Positions 1 through 8,528 of a DNA stretch of 64,000 nucleotides are shown piece after piece. This DNA comes from Microbacterium sp. LWH11-1.2. GTDB lineage: Bacteria; Actinomycetota; Actinomycetes; Actinomycetales; Microbacteriaceae. The stretch spans positions 3,968,001 through 4,032,000 of the forward strand of contig NZ_CP151636.1 in assembly GCF_038397745.1 (NCBI RefSeq). The letters run 5' to 3'. Under the pieces are notes generated by a model. The model searched no databases. It had not been told where the DNA came from and saw only the letters and a list, made by a program, of their open reading frames with translations. How positions within the stretch are numbered: position 1 is the stretch's first letter; every line of letters begins with the position of its first letter. The position numbers were made by a program, and so were the translations under genes.

Positions 1-2
1 TC

Positions 3-284
3 TATCTGCCCGCGGGCGAGTGGACGTCGCTCCTCACCGGGGAGACCGTGACGGGAGGCTCGTGGCGCCGCGAGACCCACGGCTTCGACTCCCTGCCGCT
101 GTATGTGCGGCCCGGCGCCGCGCTCCCCTGGGGCGCACGCGTCGACGGACCCGGGTACGACTACCACGACGGGCTGCAGCTGCGCGTCTTCCCCGGCGGG
201 ACGGGCGCCGGATCGGTGACCGTGACGAATCCGGATGGCCGTAGTGTGACCTACGACGTCGACCTCGAGGAGATCACCGGATGA
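3..284 (+). CDS. GH31 glycoside hydrolase (alpha-xylosidase-like), C-terminal end
   Basis: Only the last 93 codons are inside the window; the gene starts before base 1 and the frame opens at base 3. The visible part starts YLPAGEW, continues with a TGE-V-TGGSW segment and then [14 protein letters not shown]. This is the distal beta-sandwich of GH31 enzymes of the YicI/alpha-xylosidase type, where a YLP-G-W stretch precedes the LP-YVRPG strand. The catalytic barrel is not present, so substrate cannot be judged from active-site residues. The TGA stop overlaps the ATG of the downstream GH1 gene (ATGA), so the two are translationally coupled. Together they would release xylose or glucose from plant oligosaccharides in the cytoplasm, which is inferred from the pairing. 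Confidence 0.75.
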   Translation, partial: YLPAGEWTSLLTGETVTGGSWRRETHGFDSLPLYVRPGAALPWGARVDGPGYDYHDGLQLRVFPGGTGAGSVTVTNPDGRSVTYDVDLEEITG

Positions 285-1729
285 CCAGCCCGCTCACCCC
301 GCTCATCCCGCGCGACGACTACCGGGGTTCCGGTCTCGTCTTCCCGGAGGGTTTCACCTTCGGCTCTGCCACCGCCTCGTACCAGATCGAGGGCGCGGCG
401 GCCGAGGACGGGCGCACCCCGTCGATCTGGGACACGTTCAGCAAGACACCGGGACGCGTCTGGAACGGCGACACGGGAGACGTCGCGTGCGACCACTACC
501 ACCGCGTCGACGAGGACCTCGACCTGATGCAGGACCTGGGCCTGCAGGCCTATCGCTTCTCGATCGCCTGGCCCCGCATCGTGCCGACGGCCTCGGGCGA
601 GGTGAATCAGGCAGGGGTCGACTTCTACTCGCGGCTCGTCGACGGGCTGCTCGAGCGCGGCATCCGCCCGGTGGCCACCCTGTACCACTGGGATCTCCCC
701 CAGTACCTGGAGGATGCCGGAGGCTGGACGGCCCGCGCGACGACCGATGCCTTCGAGCGCTACGCCGAGATCATGGGTTCCGCGCTCGGCGACCGCGTGC
801 ACACGTGGACGACCCTCAACGAGCCGTGGTGCTCGGCGTATCTCGGCTACGGGCAGGGCGGGCACGCGCCGGGTCGGCATGAGCCGGCATCGGCGCTGGC
901 GGCCGTGCACCACCTGAACCTCGCGCACGGGCGTGCGATCCAGGCGCTGCGAGCGACGTCGAGCGGCGACCCCGACTACTCGGTGACGCTGAACTTCCAT
1001 GTGCTCCGCGGGCAGGGAGAGGGCGCCGCCGAGGCCGTGCGGCGCATCGATGCCCTGGCGAACCGGGCGTTCACCGGACCGATGCTGCGGGGCGAGTACC
1101 CCGCCGATCTGCTGGCTGACACGGCATCCGTCACCGACTGGGACTTCGTTCAGGCCGGAGACCTCGCCACGATCGCGCAGCCGATCGACGTGCTCGGCGT
1201 GAACTACTACTCGACCGCGACCGTACGGCTCTGGGACGGCGTGTCCGAGAAGCAGCAGAACGACGGACACAAGGGCGCCGAGGGCGGCACGGCATGGCCC
1301 GGAAGCGACCGGATCGTGGAGTTCGTCGAGCAGCCCGGGCCGTACACGGCCATGGGCTGGAACATCGCACCGGAGGGGCTCGAAGAGCTGCTCGTGTCGC
1401 TGTCGGAGCAGTTCCCGGATCAGGCGCTCATGGTCACCGAGAACGGGGCTGCCTTCGAAGACGAGGTCGCCGAAGACGGCGCGGTCCCCGATCCGGAGCG
1501 CACCGACTACCTGCGTCGGCACTTCACCGCCGCGCACCGGGCGCTCGAGCGCGGGGTCGACCTGCGCGGGTACTTCGTGTGGTCGCTGCTCGACAACTTC
1601 GAGTGGGGCTACGGCTATGCCAAGCGATTCGGGATCGTGCGGGTCGACTTCGACACGCTCGAGCGCACCGTGAAGGACTCGGGGCACTGGTACCGCGAGC
1701 TCGTGCGGACGCGGACCGTGGGAGCCTAG
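281..1729 (+). CDS. GH1 family beta-glucosidase
   Basis: A 482-residue protein of normal GH1 length. It opens with the family entry motif [15 protein letters not shown], typical of bacterial BglB/BglA enzymes. The acid/base motif TLNEPW places the proton donor at E181, and VTENGAA places the nucleophile at E387; both glutamates are intact. NYYST and the C-terminal WSLLDNFEW segment complete the aglycone and glycone sites. The family hydrolyses beta-glucosides such as cellobiose by a retaining mechanism. There is no signal peptide, so it should act on imported disaccharides in the cytoplasm. It shares an ATGA overlap with the GH31 gene. Its last few codons lie inside a 61-bp tandem duplication, but the reading frame is not affected. 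Confidence 0.93.
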   Translation: MTSPLTPLIPRDDYRGSGLVFPEGFTFGSATASYQIEGAAAEDGRTPSIWDTFSKTPGRVWNGDTGDVACDHYHRVDEDLDLMQDLGLQAYRFSIAWPRIVPTASGEVNQAGVDFYSRLVDGLLERGIRPVATLYHWDLPQYLEDAGGWTARATTDAFERYAEIMGSALGDRVHTWTTLNEPWCSAYLGYGQGGHAPGRHEPASALAAVHHLNLAHGRAIQALRATSSGDPDYSVTLNFHVLRGQGEGAAEAVRRIDALANRAFTGPMLRGEYPADLLADTASVTDWDFVQAGDLATIAQPIDVLGVNYYSTATVRLWDGVSEKQQNDGHKGAEGGTAWPGSDRIVEFVEQPGPYTAMGWNIAPEGLEELLVSLSEQFPDQALMVTENGAAFEDEVAEDGAVPDPERTDYLRRHFTAAHRALERGVDLRGYFVWSLLDNFEWGYGYAKRFGIVRVDFDTLERTVKDSGHWYRELVRTRTVGA

Positions 1730-1741
1730 GCCACGATCGCG

Positions 1742-1771
1742 AGCCGGACGATCAGCGATGGTCGTCCGGCT
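1742..1771. terminator. Bidirectional terminator hairpin, copy 1
   Basis: A 10-bp perfect stem (AGCCGGACGA / TCGTCCGGCT) with a 10-nt loop, 12 nt after the GH1 stop codon. There is no U-tract, as is common in high-GC actinobacteria. Confidence 0.7.
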
Positions 1772-1802
1772 CCGGACCGTGGGAGCCTAGGCCACGATCG
1801 CG

Positions 1803-1832
1803 AGCCGGACGATCAGCGGTGGTCGTCCGGCT
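1803..1832. terminator. Bidirectional terminator hairpin, copy 2
   Basis: The same 10-bp stem as copy 1 with one loop base changed. On the minus strand, the stop codon of the convergent gene (1813-1815) lies in the loop. On the plus strand it is a second barrier behind copy 1. Confidence 0.7.
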
Positions 1833-2628
1833 TTCCGGGGCGTCGGCGCGACGTCCACGCCGACAGGGCGGATGCCGCGGCCCCCGCCGCCCGATCGATG
1901 GCCTCGGCCGAGCGACTCAGCACGTCCTGTGCCGCGTCCTGCCACGCGGGGATCGTCGTCGCCTCCCCCGCCTGCACCTTCGCCGCGTGCTCCGCCGCCT
2001 CGAACGCGCGCTCGAGTTCGGCGACGGCATCCCGGTAGGCGGCGAACTCGGCGGGTGTGACGCGGCCGGTCGCGGCCCGACGCATCTCCTTCGCGTGATC
2101 CGCCGCTCGCAGATACGCGGCCGTCTCCGGTCGCTTGACGTCGGTCATCGCCGGATACCCGATCTGCAGCGCCGGGTCGGTCTCGTATCGCATCCATCGA
2201 GCGATCACCGCGTCGTGCTCCGCCTGCAGCCGATCCAGCGGACGAGGACCGGATGCCGGCGGGATCGCCGCCCGCGCGGCGTTCAGCCGCACCTGACGGG
2301 CTCGCACATCGGCCGACGCGGCCTTCGCATCGCGTTCCCTCTCGCGCAGCATCCGCCGTGCGGCGGCGACCTGCTCCGCGGACGCCCGCTGTGCCGCGCG
2401 CTCGGCGGCGACCCTCGTCAGGTCCGCCCGCGCGATCTTGAGCGCCGTCCGCCGCTCCGCCGCGACCTGCTGCGACGCGCGAAGGTCATGGCGGGCCGCA
2501 TCGACGGCGAGCCTCCTGCCGCTGGTCGTGCTGTTGCGTCGGTTCACCCCGATCACCCCCACTGTCCCCACGGCGACCGCGGAAGGCGCGATCCACCACC
2601 ACTCGGCCACGAGCAGCAAGGGGTCCAT
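1813..2628 (-). CDS. Hypothetical membrane-anchored coiled-coil protein
   Basis: A 271-residue protein I do not recognise. Residues 4-28 form one hydrophobic segment starting LLLVAEWWWIAPSAVAVG and followed by basic residues (VNRR), fitting an uncleaved N-terminal anchor. Residues about 40-120 are very rich in Ala, Arg and Glu with heptad-like spacing (RTALKIARADLTRVAAERAA), which suggests a long coiled coil. The rest is Ala-rich and helical, with no Cys or evident catalytic motif. The chosen ATG has a TAGCAT hexamer exactly 6 nt upstream and AAGG directly before it. The gene converges with the GH1 gene and its stop lies in the duplicated terminator. It may be a structural or envelope-associated protein, but this is a guess. 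Confidence 0.65.
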   Translation of the reverse strand: MDPLLLVAEWWWIAPSAVAVGTVGVIGVNRRNSTTSGRRLAVDAARHDLRASQQVAAERRTALKIARADLTRVAAERAAQRASAEQVAAARRMLRERERDAKAASADVRARQVRLNAARAAIPPASGPRPLDRLQAEHDAVIARWMRYETDPALQIGYPAMTDVKRPETAAYLRAADHAKEMRRAATGRVTPAEFAAYRDAVAELERAFEAAEHAAKVQAGEATTIPAWQDAAQDVLSRSAEAIDRAAGAAASALSAWTSRRRPGKPDDHR

Positions 2629-2634
2629 CCTTCG

Positions 2635-2640
2635 ATGCTA
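2635..2640 (-). promoter_or_regulatory. -10 hexamer for a leaderless start (hypothetical 1813-2628)
   Basis: TAGCAT, 6 nt before the ATG at 2628. Confidence 0.5.
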
Positions 2641-2675
2641 CCCAGGGGCAGGTTGCGGCACGCGGGCTTGGGCGT

Positions 2676-2813
2676 CTTCTGCGGCCGATTCCCACCTGAC
2701 GAGGCGACCGGCCCTCACCCCTCCGGTGGCCCCTCGAACTTCTGCGGCCGATCCGAGCTTCTGCGGCCACATCGATCGGATGTGGCCGCAGAAGTTCGAG
2801 ATGGCCGCGGAAG
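2676..2813. repeat. Intergenic inverted-repeat element, site 1 (core CTTCTGCGGCC)
   Basis: CTTCTGCGGCC occurs at 2676-2686, 2739-2749 (as CTTCTGCGGCC) and 2758-2768. Inverted copies are at 2784-2794 (GGCCGCAGAAG) and 2803-2813 (one change). The inner 75 bp (2739-2813) consists of two units 19 bp apart, a 15-bp centre, and two inverted units 19 bp apart. The middle pair forms a 16-bp perfect stem around a 5-nt loop at 2774-2778. It fills the gap between two minus-strand genes, where it could also terminate transcripts from the ABC exporter operon. The same architecture recurs at 18029-18103. Confidence 0.85.
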
Positions 2814-2838
2814 TTGCGGCGATACGGAAGCGACGCGG

Positions 2839-4653
2839 CTAGACCAGGGTCTCCTGCCACGCCGCATGCAGCTGCGCGAACTTGCCGGTGCCGCTGATGA
2901 GCGCGTCGGGGGTGTCGTCCTCGATGATCTGCCCGTGCTCCATCACCAGCACACGATCGGCGATCGCGACCGTCGAGAGGCGGTGCGCGATGATGATCGC
3001 GGTGCGGTCCTTGAGCAGGGTCTGCAGCGCGTCCTGGATCAGTCGCTCCGACGGGATGTCCAGCGAGGCCGTGGCCTCGTCGAGGATCAGCACCGCCGGG
3101 TCGGCGAGGAACGCGCGGGCGAACGAGATCAGCTGACGCTGTCCCGCCGACACCCGGCCACCGCGCTTGTTGACGTCGGTGCCGTATCCGTCGGGCAGGG
3201 ACGAGATGAACCCGTCAGCGCCGACGGCCCGAGCCGCCGCGCGGATCTCATCCAGCGTCGCGTCCGGCTTGCCGAGCGCGATGTTGTCGGCGACCGTGCC
3301 GCTGAACAGGTACGCCTCCTGCGTGACCATGACGATCGCGCGGCGGAGATCCTTCGGATGCAGCGAGCGCAGGTCGACGCCGTCCAGCGTGACGTGTCCC
3401 TCCGACGGATCGTAGAACCGCGAGATCAGCTTCGCCAGCGTGGACTTGCCCGCGCCGGTCGTGCCGACGAGCGCGATCGTCTGACCCGCGGGGATGTCGA
3501 GCGAGAAGTTCGGCAGGATCGTCTTCTCGCCGTTGTAGCCGAAGGTCACCTCGTCGAAGTTCACGTGTCCGCGCGACTCCCACAGATCCACGGGCTTCTC
3601 GGGGTCCGGCACCGTCGGCACCTCTTCGAGCACGCCCGACACCTTCTCCAGCGCGGCCGTCGCCGACTGATAGGAGTTCAGGAACATCGCGATCTCCTGC
3701 ATCGGCGCGAAGAAGTTCCGTACGTAGAGCACCGCGGAGAGCAGCACACCCACCGTGAGCGCTCCATCGGAGACCCGGATGCCGCCCCAGAGCACGACGA
3801 TGCCGAGCACCAGCGCTGCGACGCCCATGAGCCCCGGCTCGAACGTGCCGAACAGCAGCATCGACCGGCGGTTGACGTCGCGGTAGTCGCCCGCGACCTC
3901 CTGGAACGACGTGTCGTTGCGCGGCTCCTTGCGGAACGCCTTCACGGCGCGGATGCCGGTCATCGTCTCGACGAACTGCACGATCACCTTCGCGCTGATG
4001 ACGCGGGACTCGCGGTAGACGAGCTGAGAGCGCGAGTAGAACCAGCGCATCAGGAAGAACAGCGGGATGCCGCCGACCGCGAGGATCAGCCCCGACTGCC
4101 AGTCCCAGAAGCACAGGGCGATGAACGTGAACAGGCCGAAGAGCACACCGGAGACGAGCTCGTTCAGACCTCCGTCCAGCAGCTCCTTGATCGAGTCGAG
4201 GTCGCTCGTCTGACGGGAGATGATGCGCCCCGACGTGTACGACTCGTGGAACTCCAGGCTCAGCCGCTGCGTGTGCAGGAAGATGCGCTTGCGAAGATCG
4301 AGCAGCACCGCCTGTGTGAGCTTGGCGGCGATGATCACGTACCAGGCGATCAGGATCGAGGCCAGGAGCCCCGCGAGCAGGTAGATGCCGCCGACCATGA
4401 AGGTCGGCATCCAATCGGCGTCGTTCAGCACGGCCGGCAGAGCGCGGTCGAGCCCGATGCTGATCAGGATCGGGCCGGCAACCTGCAGAGCGGTCGAGAC
4501 CACCAGCACGGCAGCCGCGAGCACGATCTGCGGCTTCAGCGGACGGACGAGGGATCCGAGCAGACGGAGGGACCGACGACGGATCTCCTTGCTCTCCTCG
4601 CGGGTATACCGGGAACGATCCTCGTCCTGGGTTCCGGTGATGGCGGAGCTCAT
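2839..4653 (-). CDS. ABC exporter half-transporter, catalytic subunit (BmrD/TM288-like)
   Basis: A 604-residue half-transporter fusing six membrane helices (residues about 40-320) to one nucleotide-binding domain. Walker A is GTTGAGKST at about 395-403. Walker B is [12 protein letters not shown] with the catalytic glutamate present, followed by IIAHRLST. The signature is VSAGQ rather than LSGGQ. Its start codon overlaps the stop of the upstream half-transporter (ATGA), so the pair is co-translated and most likely forms a heterodimer. Heterodimeric exporters of the BmrCD/LmrCD/TM287-288 group pump drugs or lipids outward and have one normal and one degenerate ATP site; this subunit supplies the intact Walker B glutamate. 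The substrate is unknown. Transcription appears to start at the promoter near 6814-6843, before the leader ORF. Confidence 0.92.
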   Translation of the reverse strand: MSSAITGTQDEDRSRYTREESKEIRRRSLRLLGSLVRPLKPQIVLAAAVLVVSTALQVAGPILISIGLDRALPAVLNDADWMPTFMVGGIYLLAGLLASILIAWYVIIAAKLTQAVLLDLRKRIFLHTQRLSLEFHESYTSGRIISRQTSDLDSIKELLDGGLNELVSGVLFGLFTFIALCFWDWQSGLILAVGGIPLFFLMRWFYSRSQLVYRESRVISAKVIVQFVETMTGIRAVKAFRKEPRNDTSFQEVAGDYRDVNRRSMLLFGTFEPGLMGVAALVLGIVVLWGGIRVSDGALTVGVLLSAVLYVRNFFAPMQEIAMFLNSYQSATAALEKVSGVLEEVPTVPDPEKPVDLWESRGHVNFDEVTFGYNGEKTILPNFSLDIPAGQTIALVGTTGAGKSTLAKLISRFYDPSEGHVTLDGVDLRSLHPKDLRRAIVMVTQEAYLFSGTVADNIALGKPDATLDEIRAAARAVGADGFISSLPDGYGTDVNKRGGRVSAGQRQLISFARAFLADPAVLILDEATASLDIPSERLIQDALQTLLKDRTAIIIAHRLSTVAIADRVLVMEHGQIIEDDTPDALISGTGKFAQLHAAWQETLV

Positions 4654-6596
4654 CGCTGCACCTCCTTCTTCATTTCGGTTGCTGAGTCCGACGAAGCATC
4701 GTCGGCGGCCGCCATCTCGAGGCCCTCGCGGACCTCTTCGGCGACCTCGAGCTGCTCGTCGCGGATCACGGGGATCGCCCCGGTTCGTGCCGCCTCCTCC
4801 GCCTCGAGGCTGGAGATGACATGACGGTAGTGCCGACTCGACTTGAGCAGTTCGGAGTGCGTGCCGACCGCGGTCACACGCCCGGCCTCGAGCAGGGCGA
4901 CGCGGTCGGCGAGCGCGACCGTGGAAGGACGGTGCGCCACGATCATGGCCGTGGTGTCGGCGAGGACGTGCCGGAGCGCCTCCTCCACGAGGGCCTCGGT
5001 GTCGACGTCGAGTGCGGACAGCGGGTCGTCGAGCACGAGAACCTTCGGCTTCGCCGCCACCGCACGGGCGAGGGCCAGCCGCTGCCGCTGGCCGCCGGAG
5101 AGGCTGAGCCCCTCCTCGCCGATCACGGTCTCCACGCCGTCGGGCAGGGAGTCCACGAACGCCGCCTGAGCGACCTGCAGCGCCTCGCGCAGCACCCGCT
5201 CGCCCTCTTCGCTGTGCACGTCGAGGTCGGCACGGCCGAGCAGCACGTTCTCGCGGACGGTCGCCGAGAACAGGGTCGCATCCTCGAACGCCATGGCGAT
5301 GTGCTGCCGCAGCTCGGAAAGCGGGAGATCGCGCACATCGACGCCGTCGAGCGTGACCTTGCCGCCCGTCACGTCATACAGACGCGTCGGTAGGGTCGTC
5401 AGCGTCGTCTTGCCGCTTCCGGTGAGTCCCACCAGCGCCATGGTCTCGCCGGGGCGCAGCACCAGGTCGATGCCGTCGAGGAGGTCGCGCTCGTGTGCGC
5501 CGGCGTCCTGGTAGCGGAAGTGCGCGTTCTCGAACGCGAGCTCTCCCCGCGGGTTCTCGATGTGCACCGGGTGCTCCGGATCCGTGATGGTGTTCGTCTC
5601 GGAGAAGATGTCGAACACACGGTCGGTCGCCGTGCGGGCGTCGAGCATGAACGAGAACAGGAAGCCGATCGACTCGATCGGCCACCGCAGCACGACGGCC
5701 ATCGCGAAGAACGCGAACAGCTCTGCCTCGTCGATCGCGCCCTGGGAGATCAGCCAGATACCGGACATCAGGCTGAGTCCGAAGGCGATCTGCGGCATCA
5801 GGTCGAGCCAGAACCAGATCGACGCGATCGCGCGGGCCTTGCTCATCTCCGTCTCGCGGAGCGTCTCGGCCTGACGGCTGAACCGGCTCAGGGCGTGCTT
5901 GCCGCGGCCGAAGGCCTTCAGCACGCGGATGCCGTGCACGCTCTCCTCGACGCTGGTGGCGAGGTCGCCGGCCTGGTCCTGGCTGCGGCGGGTCAGCGCG
6001 CCGTAGCGCTTCTCGAACAGGTATCCACGCACCCACAGCGGGATCGCGGTCACGAGGAAGATCGTGCCCAGCAGCCAGTGCCAGCGGAAGAGCAGCGCCG
6101 ACCCGATGGCGATCGTGAGGATGTTCACGACGAGCAGCACGAGGCCGAAGGCGAGCCAGCGCCGGATGAGGCCGATGTCCTGCATCATGCGGCTGAGCAG
6201 CTGACCGGACTGCCAGCGGTCGTGGAACGACACCGGCAGCGTCTGCAGGCGCGAGTAGAGCGTCGTGCGCATCTGGTACTCGACCTCGGTGGCCGGGTTC
6301 AGCACGAACTGCCGGCGCAGCCACACCATGACGGCCTCGCCGAGCGCGAGGGCGAAGACGACGACGGCACCGACGACGATGGCGCTGATCTCGCCGGACC
6401 GCACGGGTCCGCCGATGATCTGCTCGAGCACGATCGGGATCATCAGGGCGATGATCGCGGCGATGAGCGCACTGGCGGCACCGCCGGCGAGCCGCCAGAT
6501 GACCGGCTTCACGAAGGGCTTCAGGCGCCACAGTGCAGCCGGAGTGGAGAGAGTGGAAGAGGGCGAGATGTTCTGCGAGGAAGGCGAGGAGGACAT
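4650..6596 (-). CDS. ABC exporter half-transporter, degenerate-site subunit (BmrC/TM287-like)
   Basis: A 648-residue half-transporter with the order six membrane helices then an ATPase domain. Walker A is GLTGSGKTT at about residue 392, the signature is a canonical [14 protein letters not shown], and Walker B reads [12 protein letters not shown]. The usual catalytic Glu after the Walker B Asp is therefore Asp, the hallmark of the degenerate partner in heterodimeric exporters. I chose the ATG at 6596 (MSSSPSSQ) over a longer frame because the longer N-terminus reads through the leader region and has no family similarity. The spacer before this start contains GAGAGA. A Ser/Glu-rich tail follows the ATPase domain. 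The gene is preceded by a 21-codon ORF with a strong Shine-Dalgarno and alternative hairpins, suggesting attenuation. Confidence 0.9.
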   Translation of the reverse strand: MSSSPSSQNISPSSTLSTPAALWRLKPFVKPVIWRLAGGAASALIAAIIALMIPIVLEQIIGGPVRSGEISAIVVGAVVVFALALGEAVMVWLRRQFVLNPATEVEYQMRTTLYSRLQTLPVSFHDRWQSGQLLSRMMQDIGLIRRWLAFGLVLLVVNILTIAIGSALLFRWHWLLGTIFLVTAIPLWVRGYLFEKRYGALTRRSQDQAGDLATSVEESVHGIRVLKAFGRGKHALSRFSRQAETLRETEMSKARAIASIWFWLDLMPQIAFGLSLMSGIWLISQGAIDEAELFAFFAMAVVLRWPIESIGFLFSFMLDARTATDRVFDIFSETNTITDPEHPVHIENPRGELAFENAHFRYQDAGAHERDLLDGIDLVLRPGETMALVGLTGSGKTTLTTLPTRLYDVTGGKVTLDGVDVRDLPLSELRQHIAMAFEDATLFSATVRENVLLGRADLDVHSEEGERVLREALQVAQAAFVDSLPDGVETVIGEEGLSLSGGQRQRLALARAVAAKPKVLVLDDPLSALDVDTEALVEEALRHVLADTTAMIVAHRPSTVALADRVALLEAGRVTAVGTHSELLKSSRHYRHVISSLEAEEAARTGAIPVIRDEQLEVAEEVREGLEMAAADDASSDSATEMKKEVQR

Positions 6597-6694
6597 GTCT
6601 CTCAGATGAGTTTCGTATGGGAAAACGGTTGCGGAAAGGGACGGATGACAGCGCGGACTCTGCGAGCCCGGCATCCGTTGCGAGAGAAGCGGCT
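6597..6694 (-). promoter_or_regulatory. Candidate attenuator between leader ORF and ABC exporter genes
   Basis: On the minus strand, ACGGATG (from 6678-6672) can pair with CATCCGT (6647-6641), enclosing a smaller CGGGC/GTCCG stem. The same upstream segment (AACGG, 6679-6675) can instead pair with CCGTT (6628-6624), which is followed by UUCCC. The two pairings are mutually exclusive and start 16 nt after the leader ORF stop codon. This is the geometry expected if ribosome position on the leader ORF selects the structure. The pairings are read by eye and no folding energy was computed. Confidence 0.35.
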
Positions 6695-6760
6695 CTAGAT
6701 GAGCGGACGCACCGGGGTCGAGCCGAGAGCGTCGATCCGCACAGCGGCGATCGTGGTCAT
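6695..6760 (-). CDS. Short leader ORF (21 codons) upstream of heterodimeric ABC exporter
   Basis: ATG at 6760 with GAGGAGGA only 4 nt upstream, one of the strongest Shine-Dalgarno matches in the window. The peptide begins [10 protein letters not shown], ends TPVRPLI and stops at TAG (6697-6695). It lies in the same direction as the ABC exporter pair, 98 nt before their first start codon. It is too short to be a conventional protein, lacks a membrane segment, and has no Cys or Ser/Thr cluster typical of modified peptides. In Bacillus subtilis the heterodimeric drug exporter BmrCD is controlled by translation of a small upstream ORF (bmrB); by analogy this ORF may sense stalled ribosomes. Its use as a leader is inferred. 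A secreted or signalling peptide exported by the ABC pair is a less likely alternative. Confidence 0.6.
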   Translation of the reverse strand: MTTIAAVRIDALGSTPVRPLI

Positions 6761-6813
6761 GATGTCCTCCTCAGGGGCTCGGCGGCGTCGCCCGGTCGGC
6801 GCGACAGCCCACC

Positions 6814-6843
6814 AGCCTATTCCTGTGAACCAGCTGAAGGCAA
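6814..6843 (-). promoter_or_regulatory. Candidate promoter of the leader-ABC exporter operon
   Basis: TTGCCT (6843-6838) and TAGGCT (6819-6814), separated by 18 nt. Transcription would start near 6807, giving a leader of about 47 nt before the small ORF and about 210 nt before the first ABC gene. Confidence 0.5.
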
Positions 6844-6897
6844 GAGTCATTCCCGATTGATCGGATCGCCCCGCGCCACGGAGGTCGCAGCCGCGGC

Positions 6898-7947
6898 TCA
6901 GCTTCGCGTCGTGCGCCCGAGCTCGGCCCTCAGCAGACGATGCAGGTTCGCGCCGAGCACCGAGAAGATCTCCTCTTCGCCCCAGCCCCGCCGGAGCAGC
7001 GCCTCGGTGACGAGCGGGAGCCCCGTCGGCCCTTCGAGTCCCGGGATATAGCAGTCGACCGGCACGCCTTCGACCAGCTCCTCCACGCAGCAGGGGGCTG
7101 TCGTGTCTTCGAGGACCTCGCGGACGAAGTCCGGCCCCATGCCGACGTGGTCGATGCCCGCGATCGAGACGACATGCTCGAGGTGATCGACGACGGTGTC
7201 GAGCGTGTGGGTGTCGGCGTGCAGGTACGACGCGAAGAAGTTGACGCAGACGAGCCCGCCGCCTGCGGCGATCGCCGCGATCTGCGCGTCGGTGAGGTTG
7301 CGATGGTGATCGAACAGGGCTCGCGCCGACGAGTGCGACGCGATGACGGGGCGGGTCGCGAGTTCGAGCACGTGATCGACGCCGGCTGCCCCGAGGTGAC
7401 TGACGTCGAAGATCATCCCGATCCGCTCCATCTCCGCGAAGGCCCGGATGCCGGGGCGCGTGAGCCTGCTCCCCGCGGCATCCTCGCCGCTGCCGTCCGC
7501 GAACGCACTGCGACCGAAGTGCGCGACGGAGCCCATGCGAACGCCCAGCCGGTGCACGGTCTCGAGCAGCTCGACGTCTTCGGCGATGCCCGGCATGCCC
7601 TCGAGTGCCAGCACGAGCGCGATGCGCCCCTCGGCGACCGCCCTGTCGATGTCGGCACCGGTGAGGCAGAGGGCCACGGCGTCGGCGTTCCCCTCCGCGA
7701 GGCGGTGCGCGGCCTCGATCATGCGGAGCGTTCGCCGCAGAGCGCCTTCGGGGCGATAGAACTCGTCGATGAAGACGGGAAGGATCTGCAGATCGACGCC
7801 GCCGGCCTGCAGCTGCGGAAGCCACTGCCTGCGGAAGAACGACGCCCACTCATCCGACGGCCGAGTCGCGACCGCGCACAGCAGATCGTTGTGCGCGTCG
7901 GCGACGAGGGCGCTGCGGTGGAGCGCGGCTGCTCGGTTATCGGTCAT
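6898..7947 (-). CDS. Membrane dipeptidase family (peptidase M19) protein
   Basis: A 349-residue zinc hydrolase of the renal dipeptidase family. DAHNDLL near the N-terminus gives the HxD metal pair. The ALEGMPGI stretch supplies the bridging Glu. DVSHLG and ASHSSARAL carry the two downstream histidines of the TIM-barrel site, and VGMGPDF gives the late Asp. All expected ligands are visible. The family cleaves L,D- or D,D-dipeptides and, in some members, other amide substrates. There is no signal peptide, so a cytoplasmic role in dipeptide turnover is likely. I chose ATG 7947 (MTDNRAAALHR) because CAGGAT lies 6 nt upstream, whereas the 13-residue extension to 7986 has no initiation signal. Confidence 0.85.
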   Translation of the reverse strand: MTDNRAAALHRSALVADAHNDLLCAVATRPSDEWASFFRRQWLPQLQAGGVDLQILPVFIDEFYRPEGALRRTLRMIEAAHRLAEGNADAVALCLTGADIDRAVAEGRIALVLALEGMPGIAEDVELLETVHRLGVRMGSVAHFGRSAFADGSGEDAAGSRLTRPGIRAFAEMERIGMIFDVSHLGAAGVDHVLELATRPVIASHSSARALFDHHRNLTDAQIAAIAAGGGLVCVNFFASYLHADTHTLDTVVDHLEHVVSIAGIDHVGMGPDFVREVLEDTTAPCCVEELVEGVPVDCYIPGLEGPTGLPLVTEALLRRGWGEEEIFSVLGANLHRLLRAELGRTTRS

Positions 7948-7953
7948 GCGCCC

Positions 7954-7959
7954 ATCCTG
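7954..7959 (-). promoter_or_regulatory. -10 hexamer for a leaderless start (dipeptidase)
   Basis: CAGGAT, 6 nt before the ATG at 7947. Confidence 0.4.
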
Positions 7960-8030
7960 CCGCCCTGGGACACCTGATCCGGGCATATCGCCCGAACGGC
8001 GCGAGAAGTAACGTGATCGTCACGCAGATC

Positions 8031-8528
8031 TCAGCGTGCGGAGGACTCTCTGGCCAGCAGGCTCTCCTTGACCGGGAGGCCCCAGGCGAAGCCGCCGAGG
8101 CTGCCGTCGGTGCGCAGCACGCGGTGGCACGGCACGAACAGCGCCGGTGCGTTCCGCGCGCAGATGGATGCCGCGGCGCGCACGGCACGTGGGTTGCCCA
8201 GTCGTGCTGCGAACGAGGTGTAGGTCAGGGGCTCTCCCGCGTCGATCGCACGCAGCTCAGCCCAGCCGGCGAGCTGCAGCGCCGTTCCGGTCTGCTTCAC
8301 GGCGACCGCGTCGATCGCGGAGAGGTCCCCCGCATAGTAGGCGAGGGCCGCAGCGGCGGCATCCGTCTCTCCGTCGCGGATCGCCTCAGGGCGGGCGGAG
8401 GCTGCCAGCCGGCCGACGATCGCGTCGGCGTCGGCCGTCCAGCCGGACGAGAGCACGCGCTGCCGGTCGTCGACGAGGATCGTGAAGGGGCCGTCGGCGG
8501 TGTCGATGGTCTGGATGATCGCGGTCAT
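8031..8528 (-). CDS. ogt: Methylated-DNA--[protein]-cysteine S-methyltransferase
   Basis: A 165-residue protein that repairs O6-alkylguanine by suicidal transfer of the alkyl group to its own cysteine. The active-site motif PCHRVL is present near the C-terminus, followed by the usual G-GG-W-GLP-K-LL stretch. The [17 protein letters not shown] segment is the DNA-binding winged helix with its arginine finger. The ATG at 8528 is preceded by GAAGGAGA. The start overlaps the stop of the upstream Ada/AlkA gene by four bases, so both are made together and this protein follows the regulator/glycosylase in one adaptive-response-like operon. It corresponds to the methyltransferase half that is missing from the Ada/AlkA fusion. 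Confidence 0.94.
   Translation of the reverse strand: MTAIIQTIDTADGPFTILVDDRQRVLSSGWTADADAIVGRLAASARPEAIRDGETDAAAAALAYYAGDLSAIDAVAVKQTGTALQLAGWAELRAIDAGEPLTYTSFAARLGNPRAVRAAASICARNAPALFVPCHRVLRTDGSLGGFAWGLPVKESLLARESSAR

Larger units (their letters stand above)
1712..1833. repeat. 61-bp tandem duplication over the shared 3' region of two convergent genes
   Basis: Bases 1712-1772 and 1773-1833 are near-identical tandem copies. They differ at one loop base (A at 1758, G at 1819) and at the last base. Each copy holds the end of the GH1 gene (codons through TAG), a short spacer, a hairpin, and the TGA triplet (minus strand) that ends the convergent hypothetical gene. The active GH1 stop is in copy 1 and the active stop of the convergent gene is in copy 2. 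Confidence 0.95.

Noticed and set aside
251..1687. Long minus-strand frame opposite the GH1 gene
   Set aside because: It is the high-GC antisense shadow of a gene with intact GH1 motifs; its translation is Arg/Val-rich without any domain.
1294..4824. Very long plus-strand frame (1176 codons) spanning several genes
   Set aside because: It runs antisense to the ABC genes and through the GH1 end; composition is Arg/Pro-rich and the real genes have complete motifs.
4650..6674. Longer N-terminus for the first ABC subunit
   Set aside because: The extra 26 residues cross the candidate attenuator and have no ribosome site or family similarity; the ATG at 6596 was preferred.
6695..7849. 384-codon minus-strand frame ending in the leader ORF
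   Set aside because: Most of it is an out-of-frame reading of the dipeptidase gene; only the last 22 codons have a ribosome site and are kept as the leader ORF.
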